Shown: positions 34,308 through 46,600 of the stretch, piece after piece
Position numbering within the stretch: the stretch's first letter is position 1
Layout: every line of letters begins with the position of its first letter
Source: an uncultured Clostridia bacterium
Lineage (GTDB): Bacteria; Bacillota; Clostridia; Christensenellales; CAG-917
Assembly (NCBI GenBank): GCA_934233745.1
Contig: CAKQGN010000003.1
Coordinates: forward strand, 122,086 to 186,085
Direction of reading: 5' to 3'
Length of the DNA: 64,000 nt
The notes under the pieces: model-generated
Told to the model about the DNA's origin: nothing
The model's database searches: none
Seen by the model: only the letters and a program-made list of their open reading frames with translations
Program-made: the position numbers and the translations under genes

Positions 34308-34576
34308 AAAAAAACAAAAAGTCCGTACAAAATCCAAACCGGATTCTGTACGGACAAGATATACTCCTGCGGTGCCACCGTACTTGAAGCGTTTGATCGC
34401 TTCCTCTCATCGACCGCCGACACGGTCTGTCTTCTTACGCGAGAATTACGTCCGAAACTACTTTGTTCGCCTCGGCCCTCGGGGGCCCATATTGTCAAAC
34501 ACGGTGTCCGTCGGCATTCCACCATCGCCGACTCTCTATAGGTCTTGCGTTTGTTTTCTTCCCTTCAACGGTTTAT
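34308..34576 (-). ncRNA. T-box riboswitch (Trp-type) in the trpB leader
   Basis: Read on the minus strand, the leader has a stem I region with AGAGAG and GGTGGAATGCC, a candidate specifier TGG in ATATGGG, the T-box sequence CGGTGGCACCGC (34366-34381) and a terminator GTCCGTACA/TGTACGGAC followed by a T-rich run. This is the standard tRNA-sensing attenuator; uncharged tRNA-Trp would favour read-through into trpB. A promoter lies just upstream. Confidence 0.9.
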
Positions 34577-34582
34577 GAGTGC

Positions 34583-34611
34583 ATGTTAATCCCTTATCCG
34601 CAATATGTCAA
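34583..34611 (-). promoter_or_regulatory. Promoter of the T-box-trpB unit
   Basis: On the minus strand TTGACA, a 17-base spacer and TAACAT. Confidence 0.65.
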
Positions 34612-34817
34612 TGTTTTTTTGCACAGACTGTAGAAAATTCCGCATAAATCACTTTTTCCATATAAAAATCGGACGTTTTTGCGTTTTTGTCTGTTATTTT
34701 CGATTTTTTTCGACGGTTAAAAAATAAAAAACGGTCAAAAAACCACTGTTTATAGGGATTTTTGTACAATTATAAAAATTAAGGTATTCTTAAGATTATT
34801 TTTCTCGCTTATTAAGT

Positions 34818-34847
34818 TTGACAGAATAGAATTTTGTTTGATATATA
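34818..34847 (+). promoter_or_regulatory. Promoter of the ABC exporter operon
   Basis: TTGACA, an 18-base spacer and TATATA in a very AT-rich stretch, about 80 bases before the ATG at 34928. The rest of 34612-34927 holds no gene that I can see. Confidence 0.55.
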
Positions 34848-34927
34848 TAATAAAATCTATAAATATTTGCGCCTATGCGCATACACACGCGCAATTATTG
34901 TATTGATGTAAACGGGGAGAGTCGACT

Positions 34928-35689
34928 ATGAATTGCGAACAACATCTTTCACCTTGTCTTGAAATTAAAAATCTTACAAAGCAGTACCACGGGGCGCAAC
35001 TGCCCGCAGTGGACGATTTGAGTATTGTGTGCTATCCCGGAGAAATCGTCGGGCTTTTGGGACACAACGGCGCAGGAAAATCTACCACTCTGAAATGCAT
35101 CACAGGCATTTTGCCGTATTCAAAAGGCGAAATCGTCATCAACGGATTCGATATCGCAAAAGAACCCGTCAAGGCGAAAAGGACTTTCGGATATGTCAGC
35201 GACAAGCACGACGTCTTTGTCAAACTCACGGGGCTGCAATATATCGACTTCATGGCAAATGCATACGGAGTGAGCGTTGCCGACAGAAAAACTCGTCTTG
35301 AAGAATTGGATAACGTTTTTCAACTCGGCGACAGAATTTTCGACACCATAAACGATTATTCCCACGGCATGCGCCAAAAAATCTGCATGATGGGCAGTCT
35401 TATCCACAACCCAAAACTTTGGATTATGGACGAACCTATGATAGGACTCGATCCCCTCACCTCGCAAAGAGTGAGCGATTTTATGAAGGAATACGCAAAA
35501 CAGGGCAATTGTATTCTTTTTTCTTCACACAACATAAATTCCGTACAAAAACTTTGCGACAGAGCCGTAATAATTCAAAACGGCATAAAAACCGACGATT
35601 TTTATTTCGAACAATTCGAGTGCGAACATCCCGACGTCAATCTTGAAGAATATTTCCTTTCCCGCACCGCAAAAGGGCCGATAAAATGA
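34928..35689 (+). CDS. ABC transporter ATP-binding protein
   Basis: 253 residues, one ABC domain: Walker A LLGHNGAGKSTT, Q-loop FGYVSDKHDV, signature NDYSHGMRQKICM and Walker B LWIMDEPMIGLD. The signature (SHGMRQK) is of the CcmA/drug-exporter (DRA) type that powers ABC-2-like exporters. GGGGAGAG precedes the ATG. The stop overlaps the permease start in an ATGA arrangement, and two large surface proteins follow in the same direction. Confidence 0.93.
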   Translation: MNCEQHLSPCLEIKNLTKQYHGAQLPAVDDLSIVCYPGEIVGLLGHNGAGKSTTLKCITGILPYSKGEIVINGFDIAKEPVKAKRTFGYVSDKHDVFVKLTGLQYIDFMANAYGVSVADRKTRLEELDNVFQLGDRIFDTINDYSHGMRQKICMMGSLIHNPKLWIMDEPMIGLDPLTSQRVSDFMKEYAKQGNCILFSSHNINSVQKLCDRAVIIQNGIKTDDFYFEQFECEHPDVNLEEYFLSRTAKGPIK

Positions 35690-37371
35690 AAAATTACGCC
35701 CTCCTTTTGAAAAAACAACTGCTTGACATATTCCCTGCCAAGCGTTCAAAAAAGCGTTTGCCCGATCTTACGAGTGCGGTTTTGATGTTGTTGCTTGTCG
35801 TTGCGATGGTGGCGATATTCGTTTTTGTATTCACTCGGTTCATATCGACATACACTCAGATAAAAATCAACCGCGTTCCCGACATCGCCGCAAGACAATA
35901 CGAAATCATGTCCATGGGATATTTCGTGCTTGTGGTCGCTTTTGTGTTGAGCGGAATAAACTCGTTGTGCCACGCCCTTTTTGAAAACAGCGACTTGTCC
36001 ATTCTCATCTCGATGCCCTTTTCGGGCAGTGAAATATTCCTTTCGAAACTCACCGCGGTATATTTGAAACAAGCGGCGTTGGCACTCGTTTGCGTGACGA
36101 CGCTCAATTTCACCTTCCTTTGCACGACAAACACTCTCAACGCATACAACGGAATTATGACGTTTGTCGTCGCATTGCTCCTGCCTATAATTCCTTTGGG
36201 TATTGCCTCGATAGCCGTGCTTCCCTACTACTATCTCAAACGCCTTGCAAACTCGCATTATATCTTTATCTTTATAGTGATGACCGCAGGTATGGCTCTT
36301 TTCTGCTGGTTATACTCCTTTTTGTTCGGATTTGCGCAGGATTTGATTTCGAGCGGAAAAATCACTTCTCTTTTCGGCGACAAAACGATGAGGTTTATCC
36401 TCTCGTTTACAAAATACAACTATCCCGCAAATTTGTTTGCAAGCGTAATGCTCGCAAGAGATTTGGGCAAAAATCTCGGGATTCTGGCTGCGCTTATCGT
36501 GGCTTTTGCGGCAATCTGCCTCGCTGTGATACGCGCGATATTCATAAGGGTTTCGCACTCGGGGCTATCCATACACGTACCTCATACGCACACCCGCAAA
36601 GTGCGCTTTGTCGACAACTCCCGATTCGGCTCTCTGCTTGCCAAAGAGTTTTTGCTCGTTATGCGCACGCCGAATTACGCTTATATGTATTTCACCACGG
36701 CGGCGGTTATGCCCGTTATGGCATATTATTCGGCAAACATTGCGGTGAGCATGCTCACGGGGCTTGTCGGAAAAACGGACGTGAGTTTTGAAATATGCAC
36801 GTTTATCGTGATTTTATATTCGACTCTCACCAACACTTTCTGCTCGACCAACATCTCGCGCGACGGATATATGTCGATGACGCAAAAGATTCTTCCTTTC
36901 TCGCCGTCGTACATTCTCGGCGCAAAAATTACGTTCTGCTCCATCGTTGCGGAAACGAGCGTACTCGTCTGCTGCGTCGTTTTTGCGGCGACGGGACTTG
37001 AAAAAGGCGGCGAAGTTGCAGCAACTTTCGTTGCCGGTTCGCTATACGCACTGGCTCAAATAATTTTTGCGACAAGGCTGGATCTCGACCACCCTCACTT
37101 TGCAAAAAGCGATGACGGCGAAATCAAGGAATCCAACTCGACCGTTTCGTCGATAATCGCAATCGGTCTGGCGGCAAGTTTTGCGATAGGTCTTTCCTTG
37201 CTGGCGTCGTTCTTTGTGCCTCTTCTCAACGGCGGAGCGACCTCGCCCTTGCCGAAATGGGCGGACTATATCATTGCAATAGGCTTGCCTCTCGCTTTGC
37301 TCGGCGGCGCGCTGGGATATTTCTTTGCGCACCTTAGAAAAGCATACGCGAATCTGGATTTGGAGGACTGA
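35686..37371 (+). CDS. Large ABC-type membrane permease subunit
   Basis: 561 residues with about 12 hydrophobic helices, consistent with a full-size membrane subunit for the ATPase just upstream. The pattern (FSGSEIFLSKLTAVYLK after the first helix pairs, ILPFSPSYILGAK near residue 405) fits putative ABC-2-type exporters of Firmicutes in which one chain replaces two half-size permeases. Its substrate is unknown. The start overlaps the ATPase stop by four bases, and the next gene starts one base after its stop, so all three are one operon. Confidence 0.85.
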   Translation: MKNYALLLKKQLLDIFPAKRSKKRLPDLTSAVLMLLLVVAMVAIFVFVFTRFISTYTQIKINRVPDIAARQYEIMSMGYFVLVVAFVLSGINSLCHALFENSDLSILISMPFSGSEIFLSKLTAVYLKQAALALVCVTTLNFTFLCTTNTLNAYNGIMTFVVALLLPIIPLGIASIAVLPYYYLKRLANSHYIFIFIVMTAGMALFCWLYSFLFGFAQDLISSGKITSLFGDKTMRFILSFTKYNYPANLFASVMLARDLGKNLGILAALIVAFAAICLAVIRAIFIRVSHSGLSIHVPHTHTRKVRFVDNSRFGSLLAKEFLLVMRTPNYAYMYFTTAAVMPVMAYYSANIAVSMLTGLVGKTDVSFEICTFIVILYSTLTNTFCSTNISRDGYMSMTQKILPFSPSYILGAKITFCSIVAETSVLVCCVVFAATGLEKGGEVAATFVAGSLYALAQIIFATRLDLDHPHFAKSDDGEIKESNSTVSSIIAIGLAASFAIGLSLLASFFVPLLNGGATSPLPKWADYIIAIGLPLALLGGALGYFFAHLRKAYANLDLED

Positions 37372-37372
37372 T

Positions 37373-40300
37373 ATGAAAAAGATAGTTACAGCACTCATCA
37401 TCGTTCTTCCTTTTGTTTTTCTGATTGCGCTGTTTGCCATAACGTCGGTCGCGAGCGTTTCCGCAGACATCCCCGCAAACGGACTTGTCATAAACAACAA
37501 GGGCGTCGGCGTATTCTCTTTCGACCTTGCAAACTATCAACACAGAATGTACGAAAAAGATCTCGGCGTCGAAGTGTTGCCGTATATGGCAAAAAACAAA
37601 AAATATTCTCTCAAAGTCACGGATGCAAATACCGGCGAGGAAAGCGACATCGTCACTCTTGAAAACGACGGCTCGTTTGCGCTTCACGACGTCGGTGTGG
37701 CAAAACTCACTTTTACAAGCGATGACGGCGGATACAGCGACAACGTTGTGTTCAACGTCGGTTCGAGCGGTGTTTTGTCGTATGAGCCTACTCTTACGGA
37801 CGCCGCAGGCAACTCGGTTGCGCTTTCCGTCGGCGACGACACGGATTTTAAGGCAAACATCGTTGCCGGCTCATATGTTTTGTCCGGCGACTATTATCCC
37901 GCAACGGCAACAAACGTGCGCGCGACATATAAATCCGACAACGGCGACGCAATCCGCATCAACGCGGTCAACGGAAAAATCGACGCATACTTCGAAACCG
38001 ACGGCGTTGTTTCCGTTCTTATAAAAGACGCTTTCGGCAACGACGTCGAAAAAACAGTCCGTCTCGGAGTTTCCCGCTCCGCGGATATAATGATAAACGG
38101 GCAAAAGGCATCTTCAGACAGGAACGACACCGCCTTAATAACCGCACCGTTGGGTACGTCGAAATTTACTCTGTTTGTGGACTGCAAAGACATTGCGGAC
38201 AACGACATTCTGATTTCGGGGGCAAAACCCGCCGAATACAGCGTGCGGAAACTGGACTCCGTGAGCAACAGCGCATATGCTGTCGACATCGCTTTTGATG
38301 AGCCCGCAACTTCTCCCGTAGAAGGTTTGCTCTATTCGATAAGAATAAACGGCGATACGTCGTCGAATTGTTATTTCAAACTGTCGTTTGCCGATTACGC
38401 TTTCAAAGTGCATTCGTTCGGCAACGCGGACGGCAACGCCGATCTCGTACTTCTCGACGAGATGAACACTCGATTTGCCGTATCGTCCGATCCCGACGAC
38501 AATTTGAATTATACGTGGCGTACCGACGACGACAGTATTGCTCAAATCGGCGAGCATTCGGGCAAATACTGCTTTATTCAAGCCGTTGCGTGCGGAAAAA
38601 CAAAACTTCATATCGATTGGCAAAAGATTGAAAACGGCGCAGTGAAAGCAAACGGAACGATAACGAGAAATCTTATCGTAACCAAATCCTACACTTCTCT
38701 TATCTTCAACGAAACCGCCGCCTCTCACGGACTCGGCAAACTTGCAATTGCGAATCAAAAATTCGAAAACGGAAATATTGTCGGCTATGAATATATCACA
38801 AAACTTTTCAACAACGTGTTGGGGAAAGGTCAATCGCAAGAAGAAATCTCCTATCCTTTTGAAAACATAGTTTTCAAATCGTCAAACGACTCGGTGCTTT
38901 CGGTGGATACGACAACAAACGGTGTGAAGTTTATAGTCAAAAACACCGGCGAAGTTACCGTGACGGCAGAGTGGATTTACGGCGAAAGATTCGGCGTGAA
39001 ATCGGCTTCGTTTGCGCTCAACGCCGTGAACGGCGTATATGTGAGCAGTTATGACGAACTGAAAAAAGCAACCGCCCTGAAAAAACAAATCGTTCTTCAA
39101 AACGATATATACCTCGGCGAAAAACTCACCGACAAACAAGGAAATCCGCTCTATTCCGAGGCGGAAACAACAAAAAAACTCCTCTCTTTTGTCAAGACGA
39201 TAAAGACAACGAGCGATTATAAATATTACACGAATCTCGGTCAAAAACAGCCCGACGTGTATGTGGGGTTCGAGTTTGAAAACGATGTTTTCGGCAACGG
39301 ACATTTTATAAGCGCGGAGTATATCACAAACATGAGGGGTGCGCTCACCGACACGGTGCCGTCGTATGCGCTATTCAAAGGGCCTCTCAACTTTGTGGCG
39401 GCAAGCACGGGCGGAATCGATTTTGCATCCGTCAAGGCGCAAGACAACATATCCTTCCTCGTGCGCAAAAACGGTATCGTTCTCAACAACGTGACGCTTG
39501 CAGGGTGCGACGACTCCTCCCTTTATGTCAGTGACGAAAACGGCAACAGCAAACTCGAACTCTCTTTGCTCAACGAAAAAGGCACTACGCTGGAAATTAT
39601 GTGCGACGCCACGGTGCGCAACTGCCGCATTAAAAACGGACGCACCGTCGCAAGAGTTTTCGGAAGAAGCTCGATAGATTCGGCAAGCGTCGTGAACGCA
39701 CAACGCGAGCGTATAAACGTGACGCTTGACGGTTGCAGACTGCACACCGCAAGAGAATTTATCCTCAAAGTCGGCACAAACAGATTTTTGAGGGGCAATG
39801 CAGACAACCTTGCACCCTCCCTTGTCGACGCAAACGGCAACGAATATAAAAACCACAACTCTTCCGCTTGCGACGAATACGCAAAAGACAAATACTTTAT
39901 GGACAACTACGTCCTCACCGACGTCACGCTCAAAGACAGCGTTTTGTCCACAAGCGGTCTGTTCTCGGTGGGTATTGAAAGTCACTTTTCGGGCGGAATG
40001 CTGGACAAGCCGTTTATGGGTATGTCTTATCTGAACGGTTGGGACGGACTTGCGGCAACGAGCTATCCCGCAATTGTGCGCCTTGTGGGCGACGTGATTC
40101 TTGACGACTGGAAAGAGCTTGCTCGGGTTGACAGCTCCACCCTTATCGAAACAAATCTCAACTCCGAACAGCAGGGCTTCGGCTGGCTTAAACTCAACAT
40201 CTCGGAAATGCTGAAAGCGGTCTGCAATACCGACGGATATGAAAATATCATCTCAAAACTTGACGGCAAAGAGTATGTGCATGGCGGAATCGCTCTCTAT

Positions 40301-40519
40301 GGCGGCGGCAAAAACTACTCGATTATCGATACGAGCAAATACACCTTTGAGAGAATGAATCAATATCTTGTCAAGATCGGCATCCTTAAAGACTCGACCG
40401 ACTCGGCACTCAGTATGCAGGGACAATTGTTGCCCAAAGCGGCAGGAGAGGAGAGCTTCCGCTTCTATATGTTTGATTCGACAAGCAAATTCAATGCGGC
40501 AAGCAACCACTATCGATAA
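37373..40519 (+). CDS. Exported 1048-residue surface protein, third gene of the ABC operon
   Basis: 1048 residues with a signal sequence (MKKIVTALIIVLPFVFLIAL, then a possible cleavage site after SVSA). The exported part begins with beta-rich, Ig-like segments (about residues 40-370), and a further Ig-like stretch with KSSNDSVLSVDTTTNGV near 520. The C-terminal 450 residues contain asymmetric hydrophobic repeats like a beta-helix (QDNISFLVRKNGIVLNNVTL, DATVRNCRIKNGRTV). No sortase motif or C-terminal anchor is visible. TGGAGG precedes the ATG, one base past the permease stop, so it may be a partner or a substrate of the exporter. I recognise no specific family. Confidence 0.8.
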   Translation: MKKIVTALIIVLPFVFLIALFAITSVASVSADIPANGLVINNKGVGVFSFDLANYQHRMYEKDLGVEVLPYMAKNKKYSLKVTDANTGEESDIVTLENDGSFALHDVGVAKLTFTSDDGGYSDNVVFNVGSSGVLSYEPTLTDAAGNSVALSVGDDTDFKANIVAGSYVLSGDYYPATATNVRATYKSDNGDAIRINAVNGKIDAYFETDGVVSVLIKDAFGNDVEKTVRLGVSRSADIMINGQKASSDRNDTALITAPLGTSKFTLFVDCKDIADNDILISGAKPAEYSVRKLDSVSNSAYAVDIAFDEPATSPVEGLLYSIRINGDTSSNCYFKLSFADYAFKVHSFGNADGNADLVLLDEMNTRFAVSSDPDDNLNYTWRTDDDSIAQIGEHSGKYCFIQAVACGKTKLHIDWQKIENGAVKANGTITRNLIVTKSYTSLIFNETAASHGLGKLAIANQKFENGNIVGYEYITKLFNNVLGKGQSQEEISYPFENIVFKSSNDSVLSVDTTTNGVKFIVKNTGEVTVTAEWIYGERFGVKSASFALNAVNGVYVSSYDELKKATALKKQIVLQNDIYLGEKLTDKQGNPLYSEAETTKKLLSFVKTIKTTSDYKYYTNLGQKQPDVYVGFEFENDVFGNGHFISAEYITNMRGALTDTVPSYALFKGPLNFVAASTGGIDFASVKAQDNISFLVRKNGIVLNNVTLAGCDDSSLYVSDENGNSKLELSLLNEKGTTLEIMCDATVRNCRIKNGRTVARVFGRSSIDSASVVNAQRERINVTLDGCRLHTAREFILKVGTNRFLRGNADNLAPSLVDANGNEYKNHNSSACDEYAKDKYFMDNYVLTDVTLKDSVLSTSGLFSVGIESHFSGGMLDKPFMGMSYLNGWDGLAATSYPAIVRLVGDVILDDWKELARVDSSTLIETNLNSEQQGFGWLKLNISEMLKAVCNTDGYENIISKLDGKEYVHGGIALYGGGKNYSIIDTSKYTFERMNQYLVKIGILKDSTDSALSMQGQLLPKAAGEESFRFYMFDSTSKFNAASNHYR

Positions 40520-40684
40520 AACGAAAAATACGAAACAATAAGCATTTATATAGGAATCAACAAAAAAGACAACCTGTCGGCAACATGCTCGTTTGCATGC
40601 CGATACGATTGCAAAGAATAAGATAGGATTGCTTTGCAAGCGAGGATACTCAAAACCTATTCTTTGGGGAAAGAGGAGGTAAAG

Positions 40685-43600
40685 ATGAACAAAAAAACAA
40701 GAATAACCGCTGTTTTGTTGGCAGTGGTGATTGCGCTGATATGCGCAAGCGTATTTGTGGCGTGCAACAAGGACGCCCAGACGCAAGGCGCGAGAGTCGC
40801 AGTTAGATTCGACGCAAACGACGGAAGCGAGATAAAAGCTCAATCTGTCGACCCCGACAACATCACCTATGTCCCGAATGCGCGCGTCGGCTATGACTTT
40901 GTGTGCTGGACAATGGACAAGGACGGCAACGAGCCTCTCGATTCGTCAAAAATAAAGCTCGGGACAACCCTTTATGCGCAATGGAAAATCAAGACGTTTA
41001 CCGTCACTTTCTACTGCGGCGAGGATATCGTCAAAATCGCAACTGTGGAATACGGACAGGCGGCAACCGCTCCGACAGATGAAGAAATTGCACAATTGCT
41101 TAAAGAAGACGAAACGTTTGACGGTTGGAACACCGATACCGATTTTTCAAACGTGACGAGCAACCTCTCTGTCTATGCAAAGATCAAAAAGGCGGAAAAG
41201 GAATACACCGTCAATTTTGTCGTTGGCAAGGCAACCCTAAAATCAATAACGGGAACGGCGGGCAACACAATCGTTCTGCCGAGCCAATCGGAAATAGAGG
41301 AAAAAATCCCCGCAGGTTTTGTCTTTGAAAAATGGGTTGACGAACAAGGCAACGAAATCGCAAGCGACGCAAAATTTGCACGCGATGTCACCTACACCGC
41401 AAAGTTTGCTCTCGCAACGCCTACCGCCTCTATAGTCACCGTGCTTTATCCGCAAGGTAAAACCGCATTCGTTTACGGCGATACGTGCAGCGCAAGCATA
41501 GAAAAAGAAACCGCTCCCGACGGCGTCACCTACACGTACGAGTGGTTTGACGCAAAAGGCGACAAACTCGACTCGCAAGACGGCTCGATTTGCAACATTG
41601 ACAATCTGAATGTCGGCGAGGTGAGAATTGCAAGCAAGGTCACCGCATCGGCGGACGGATACACCTCTGTTTCTGCAACAAGCCATGCAACAATAAAAGT
41701 CGAAAAAGCAACTTTAACAGCAACAATCGACAATATAAACGTCGTTTACGGTCAAGAATTGCCCGAATACACGCTTCGCTTCAACGGCTTTAAGTACGAC
41801 GAAAACGAGAGCGTTGTGGACAAAACCGAGCTTGTTGTTTCAACTTCTTATCAAAAAGGTTCGGATGTGGGCACATACGCGCTTTCGATAAGCGGACTTA
41901 AAGCAAGCAATTATAGTTTTGTCGGGACGGGAGAAAACGGTGCAATCGCGACTTCTGTCATAGTAGGCAAAAGAGCTTTGTCATTAAAAGACGGCATTGC
42001 GCTTGAAAAGTCATATGACGGCTCGCCCTACTCAAAGACGCTCGTAAGCGCGGATTTTGCCGAACTTGCAAGCGGCGACGAAGCAACTCTTGTTGTATCG
42101 ACAAGAACCAGCAGCGTCGGGACATACCCCGATGCGGATTCCGTTTTAGATGCGGATCTCACAATTGTAAATAAAGACGGCAAAGTCGTAACTAACAACT
42201 ATTCTTTTGAAAACAATCTTACGGTTACCATCAACCCCGCGACGATAAAGTACACTCCCCCGCAAGACACATCCTTCATTTTTGACGGCAAAGAACACCG
42301 AGTCGACATCGTGCAGACCGAAACGGAAGGTTGCGACGTTTCTTACAGATACAACCTCAACGACGCACGCGCCGCTTCTCTTTCCGCAATCAGAAATGCA
42401 GGCGTTTACACGGTGTACTACACGATAAGCCGCCAAAACTATACGAGTGTGGAAGGCTCTTTCACCGTGACGGTGGAAAAGGCAAACGCAACGATAACGG
42501 CAACACCGCAAAGCACGATATACGGACAAGCGTTTTTGCTCGACCAATCGGCTTATACCGCAACGAACTTGTTTGGCGAAACGATAAACGTTACTCTTTC
42601 TTGCACTTATGCTGTCGGCTCTGCCGCCAAAGACTACGAGATTGTCTTAACCGCCGATGAGAACGACAATATCGAAATAACCTGCGAAAACGGCATTCTT
42701 TTGGTCGGCAAGGCAAATCTCGTTGCGAAAATCAACGAAAAGACCATCACATACGGTGGCGATTTTACTCCCGATTCCGACATAGTTACGGTCAGCGAAG
42801 GCTTGTATAGCGGCGATAGCATCGCCGATTTGCTTGAGCTTGCAACCACGTACCGAAAAGGAGACAGCGCCGACACCTATAAAGACGCAATCACCGCAAC
42901 TCTCAAAGAGAGTGCAAGCGCAAATTACACTTTGTCCTGCACTCCTGGCGACCTGGTAGTCGACAAAAAGCAAGTGTCTTTGATTGTAGACGGAAAGACT
43001 GTCACATACGGCGATCCCGCACCCGAATACACCGCATCGACCGAGGAATTGTTTGGCGACGACACAATCGAATACACTCTTAGCTCGTATTATAAAGTCG
43101 GCGACGGCGTCGGAAGATATGATATCTTGGCAGACGTTCCCGAAACGTCCGAAACAAAGCAAAACGGCAACTATTATATCAATGTAAATTACGACAACGC
43201 TTCTATCGAAGTCACCAAAAAACACATCGCTGTGACCTTCGACAGCTTCTCCGTCACATACGGCGATCCCACTCCGACACTCGGCTTTACGACGAATACG
43301 GATTTTGTGGGCGACGATATCCCGACAATCAGAATAGAAACAACTTATACGCAAGGCGCAAAGGTCGGCAGTTACAAAACCAAGTTGAGAAGTTGCGGGG
43401 ACAACGGAAACTATGATTTTGAGTATATTGACGGCACGCTTACCGTTGGCAAGCGTGAAATCACAATCGAGTACGAGAATCACAACTTTGCCTACAACGG
43501 CGGAGAAAAAGCGAGTTTCTCTGTTGCGGATTGTGTAAAAGGCGCATTTGACGGTGACGTTTTCGGCGGAACTTTGCAAACGGCAAGCGGCGAAATCGGC

Positions 43601-46600
43601 ACATATACGGCAACCGGCGACCTTGGCAATCAATTTGTATTTACCTCCGCCCTTACAATAACAAACAAGGCAGGAGAAAACGTTGCGGACTGCTATACCG
43701 TTGCATACGATTTGAGCGTGGAAATCAAGCAAATCACGATACAACACACCGTGCATAATCTCGTAAATCAGGTTTACGACGGCGAGGCGCACACGGTGTA
43801 CGTTGAAGTCGAGGAAGGCACAAACGTCGTTTATGTCGTGAACGGACAGGAGCAAACAACCAAACCGTCCTTTGTCGACGCGGGCGAATACTCCGTGACT
43901 TTCAGATTGACAAAAGACGGCTCAACGCCGTACGAGGGCAACTTCACCGCAAAAATCGAAAAGAAGCAAGCAACCGTAACCGCCCAAAATCAAACGGCGA
44001 TTTTCGGTGACGACTTCACCTTCGACACAAACGCATACACTCTTGACGGCGTGCTTGAAAAGGATACGAGCGATGTCGTCGTTACGCTTGCATGCGACTA
44101 TAAAGTAGGCTACGACAAAGGTTCATATCCCGTCACGGTTGAGGCAACGCACAAAAACTATGATTTCACAAGCGTAAACGGCACTCTTACCGTCGGCGCA
44201 AAGAACATTGTCCTCGACGAAAAAACCTACCGCGTGACTTATGGTGACGACGCACCCGAACTTGTCGGATTTACTTCACAATCGGTTGCCGTTTCGCTTG
44301 ATTTTGTCACGCTTTCGACAACATACGTCAAAGGAAACTTCGGTGTATATAACGTGACGGCAACGTCGTCGAACGCAAACTACACCGTCGATTCAAGTGC
44401 GCTCAAACTTGTTGTCGACAAGAAAAATCTTTCCCTCTCATTCGATACAACCTCGCTTACGACAACCTATGGCGAGCAAATCGACGTCGCCTACATCGCA
44501 AACGGACTTCTTGCAAAAGACAAGAGCAGCATAGCTATTCAGTACAACAACGGCGGCACATGGAGCAATGTTCCCGAAATACTCGGAGCAGGCGCATACG
44601 ATGTGCGCATCACCCTTGCAAGCAGCATAGCCGACAGATACGAGATTTCCGCAGATTCTGTACAAAACGGCACTTTATCGGTTCAAAAAGCACTGCTTAA
44701 CATCGGCATTGACGCAAATTCACTGTCTGTCGTGTTTGGTGAGGACGCAACTTTCGTCCCCGTTTACTCCGGTTTTGTCAACGATGAAGATTCAAGCGTT
44801 TTGCAAGGCACGCTTGCGTTTGCATGCGACTATACAACTCAAAAACATGCGGGCGAATTTGCCGTCACAATGAGCGGACTTTCGTCGGACAACTATGACA
44901 TCGCATACGCAACGGACGCAAAACTCAATGTCGCAAAGGCGTCCGTCACAATCACGGCAAAACCGCAAAACACCGTATACGGACAAGCGTTTTCGCTCGA
45001 TACGAGTGCTTTTGATATCTCGCATGCGGAGGGATTGAACGGATACGCAACCGCCGCAATCGGCAGCATTGACGTGTCGCTTTCTTGCGATTATACCGTT
45101 GGCGACAATGCCGCAACCTACGAGATCGTTTTGAGTGCGACTCACGATGATTTTGCAATCACACCCATAAACGGAACCCTCACGGTTGAAAAAGCAAACT
45201 ACACTGCAGAGTATGTCAATGCCGAGATTGCAAAAATAGACCTCAAGGGTACTTACACCCCCGGCATGCACCTCGAAGCATACACTCTGCCCGCAGGCTT
45301 TGTCTGGTCAAGCCCGACCACCACTCCGACTTGCGACAATACGACAGGATACGATGTTACGTTCTGTGCGGACAAGACCAACTACAACGTTTTCAAGGGC
45401 GCAAAAGTCAAAATTAAACTTGCAAAGGCAAGCCCCAATCTCCGCCTGGACGGCACGCTCGAATACGACTGGACGGGCAATGCAATCGACTATGTTGCGG
45501 ACACCAAGGCAAAACTGAAATCAAGCAATACCGACGACGGATTCTCTATCTCGGTGATTATCAAAGCACCGTCGGGCATGAGCGAAGTTAAGGACGGCGG
45601 CGTGTACACCCTCACCGCAACAATCTCGGAAACAACCAACTACATCGCCCAAAGCCTCGACGTCACACTCAAAGTGAAAGCGGCAACCGTCGGCAGCGTC
45701 AACTACACCGTTGAAGACGCCGTGGCGCAAGGCGGCACGGCAACCTTGTTCGGAAACGCTTTTGTCGCCAACGACCTTACAATTCCGAGCGGCACAACTT
45801 TGATTTTGCCGAGTGGTGAAAGCAACAGCGACAAATATACCACCATAGGAAAACTTGATGATAAAGCCTACAATAATGCCGGTGAGCGTTATTATGTCGA
45901 TATGGATGAAAATATGGTAAATTTCAAGTTGACTATATTAAGTAACACCCATATTACTGTTAATGGAAACATTTTGATTCAAGGACTAATGGGATCTACG
46001 ACAAGTAGCGGACAACCATATGGCGGACACACCGCAGGTAAACATAGCCAAATAATAAATAACGGAGTTTTGATTTTTACAAACGGAGCCAACCTCGATG
46101 TCCGAGGCTACATTAAAGGGACAGGTAATATTATCCTTCAAAATGGTGCTAAATATTATGGCCCGTTTGTTGTATTAGACTATAGAGGCGGTTCGTATAC
46201 AAAAGGCTGCTATGGAGATAATATCTCGCCATTTAGCCAATATGAAATGCCAAACGTACAATGCTCAATGAGAATATATTATGGAGCTTCGGTATACGGT
46301 TATTGTGAACTATATGCAAATGATGCTTCCCACTATACTTCTGCTAATATGATAGGAAAAGATGGCATAATTCGTTTGGGAACCAATGGTTATCTTGACA
46401 GGACATATGACCGCAACACGCAGAAAACAACACTTTCTATAATTGGTGACGGCTGCACACTTGGCTCGCTGTCTCTCACAGTAAAATTGGGACTTATCAC
46501 ATCAACAACTGTCAATATGTCAACGGTATATTTCCCGATACCATGGACTTATAATGTTGTTCTCGGCGATGGGAATACTGCAACATCATTAACCGCAGGA

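Noticed and set aside
34100..34525. N-terminal extension of TrpB2
   Set aside because: These bases form the T-box leader; ATG 34099 has AGGAGG.
42647..43855. Long antisense frame (402 codons) opposite the MBG repeats
   Set aside because: It mirrors the codon pattern of the real gene on the plus strand, has no ribosome binding site and reads as Cys/Val-rich low-sense protein.
40685..45800. Tandem DNA repeats or a CRISPR-like array within the giant lipoprotein
   Set aside because: The repetition is at protein-domain level with diverged DNA; there are no short identical direct repeats with spacers, and no cas genes in the window.
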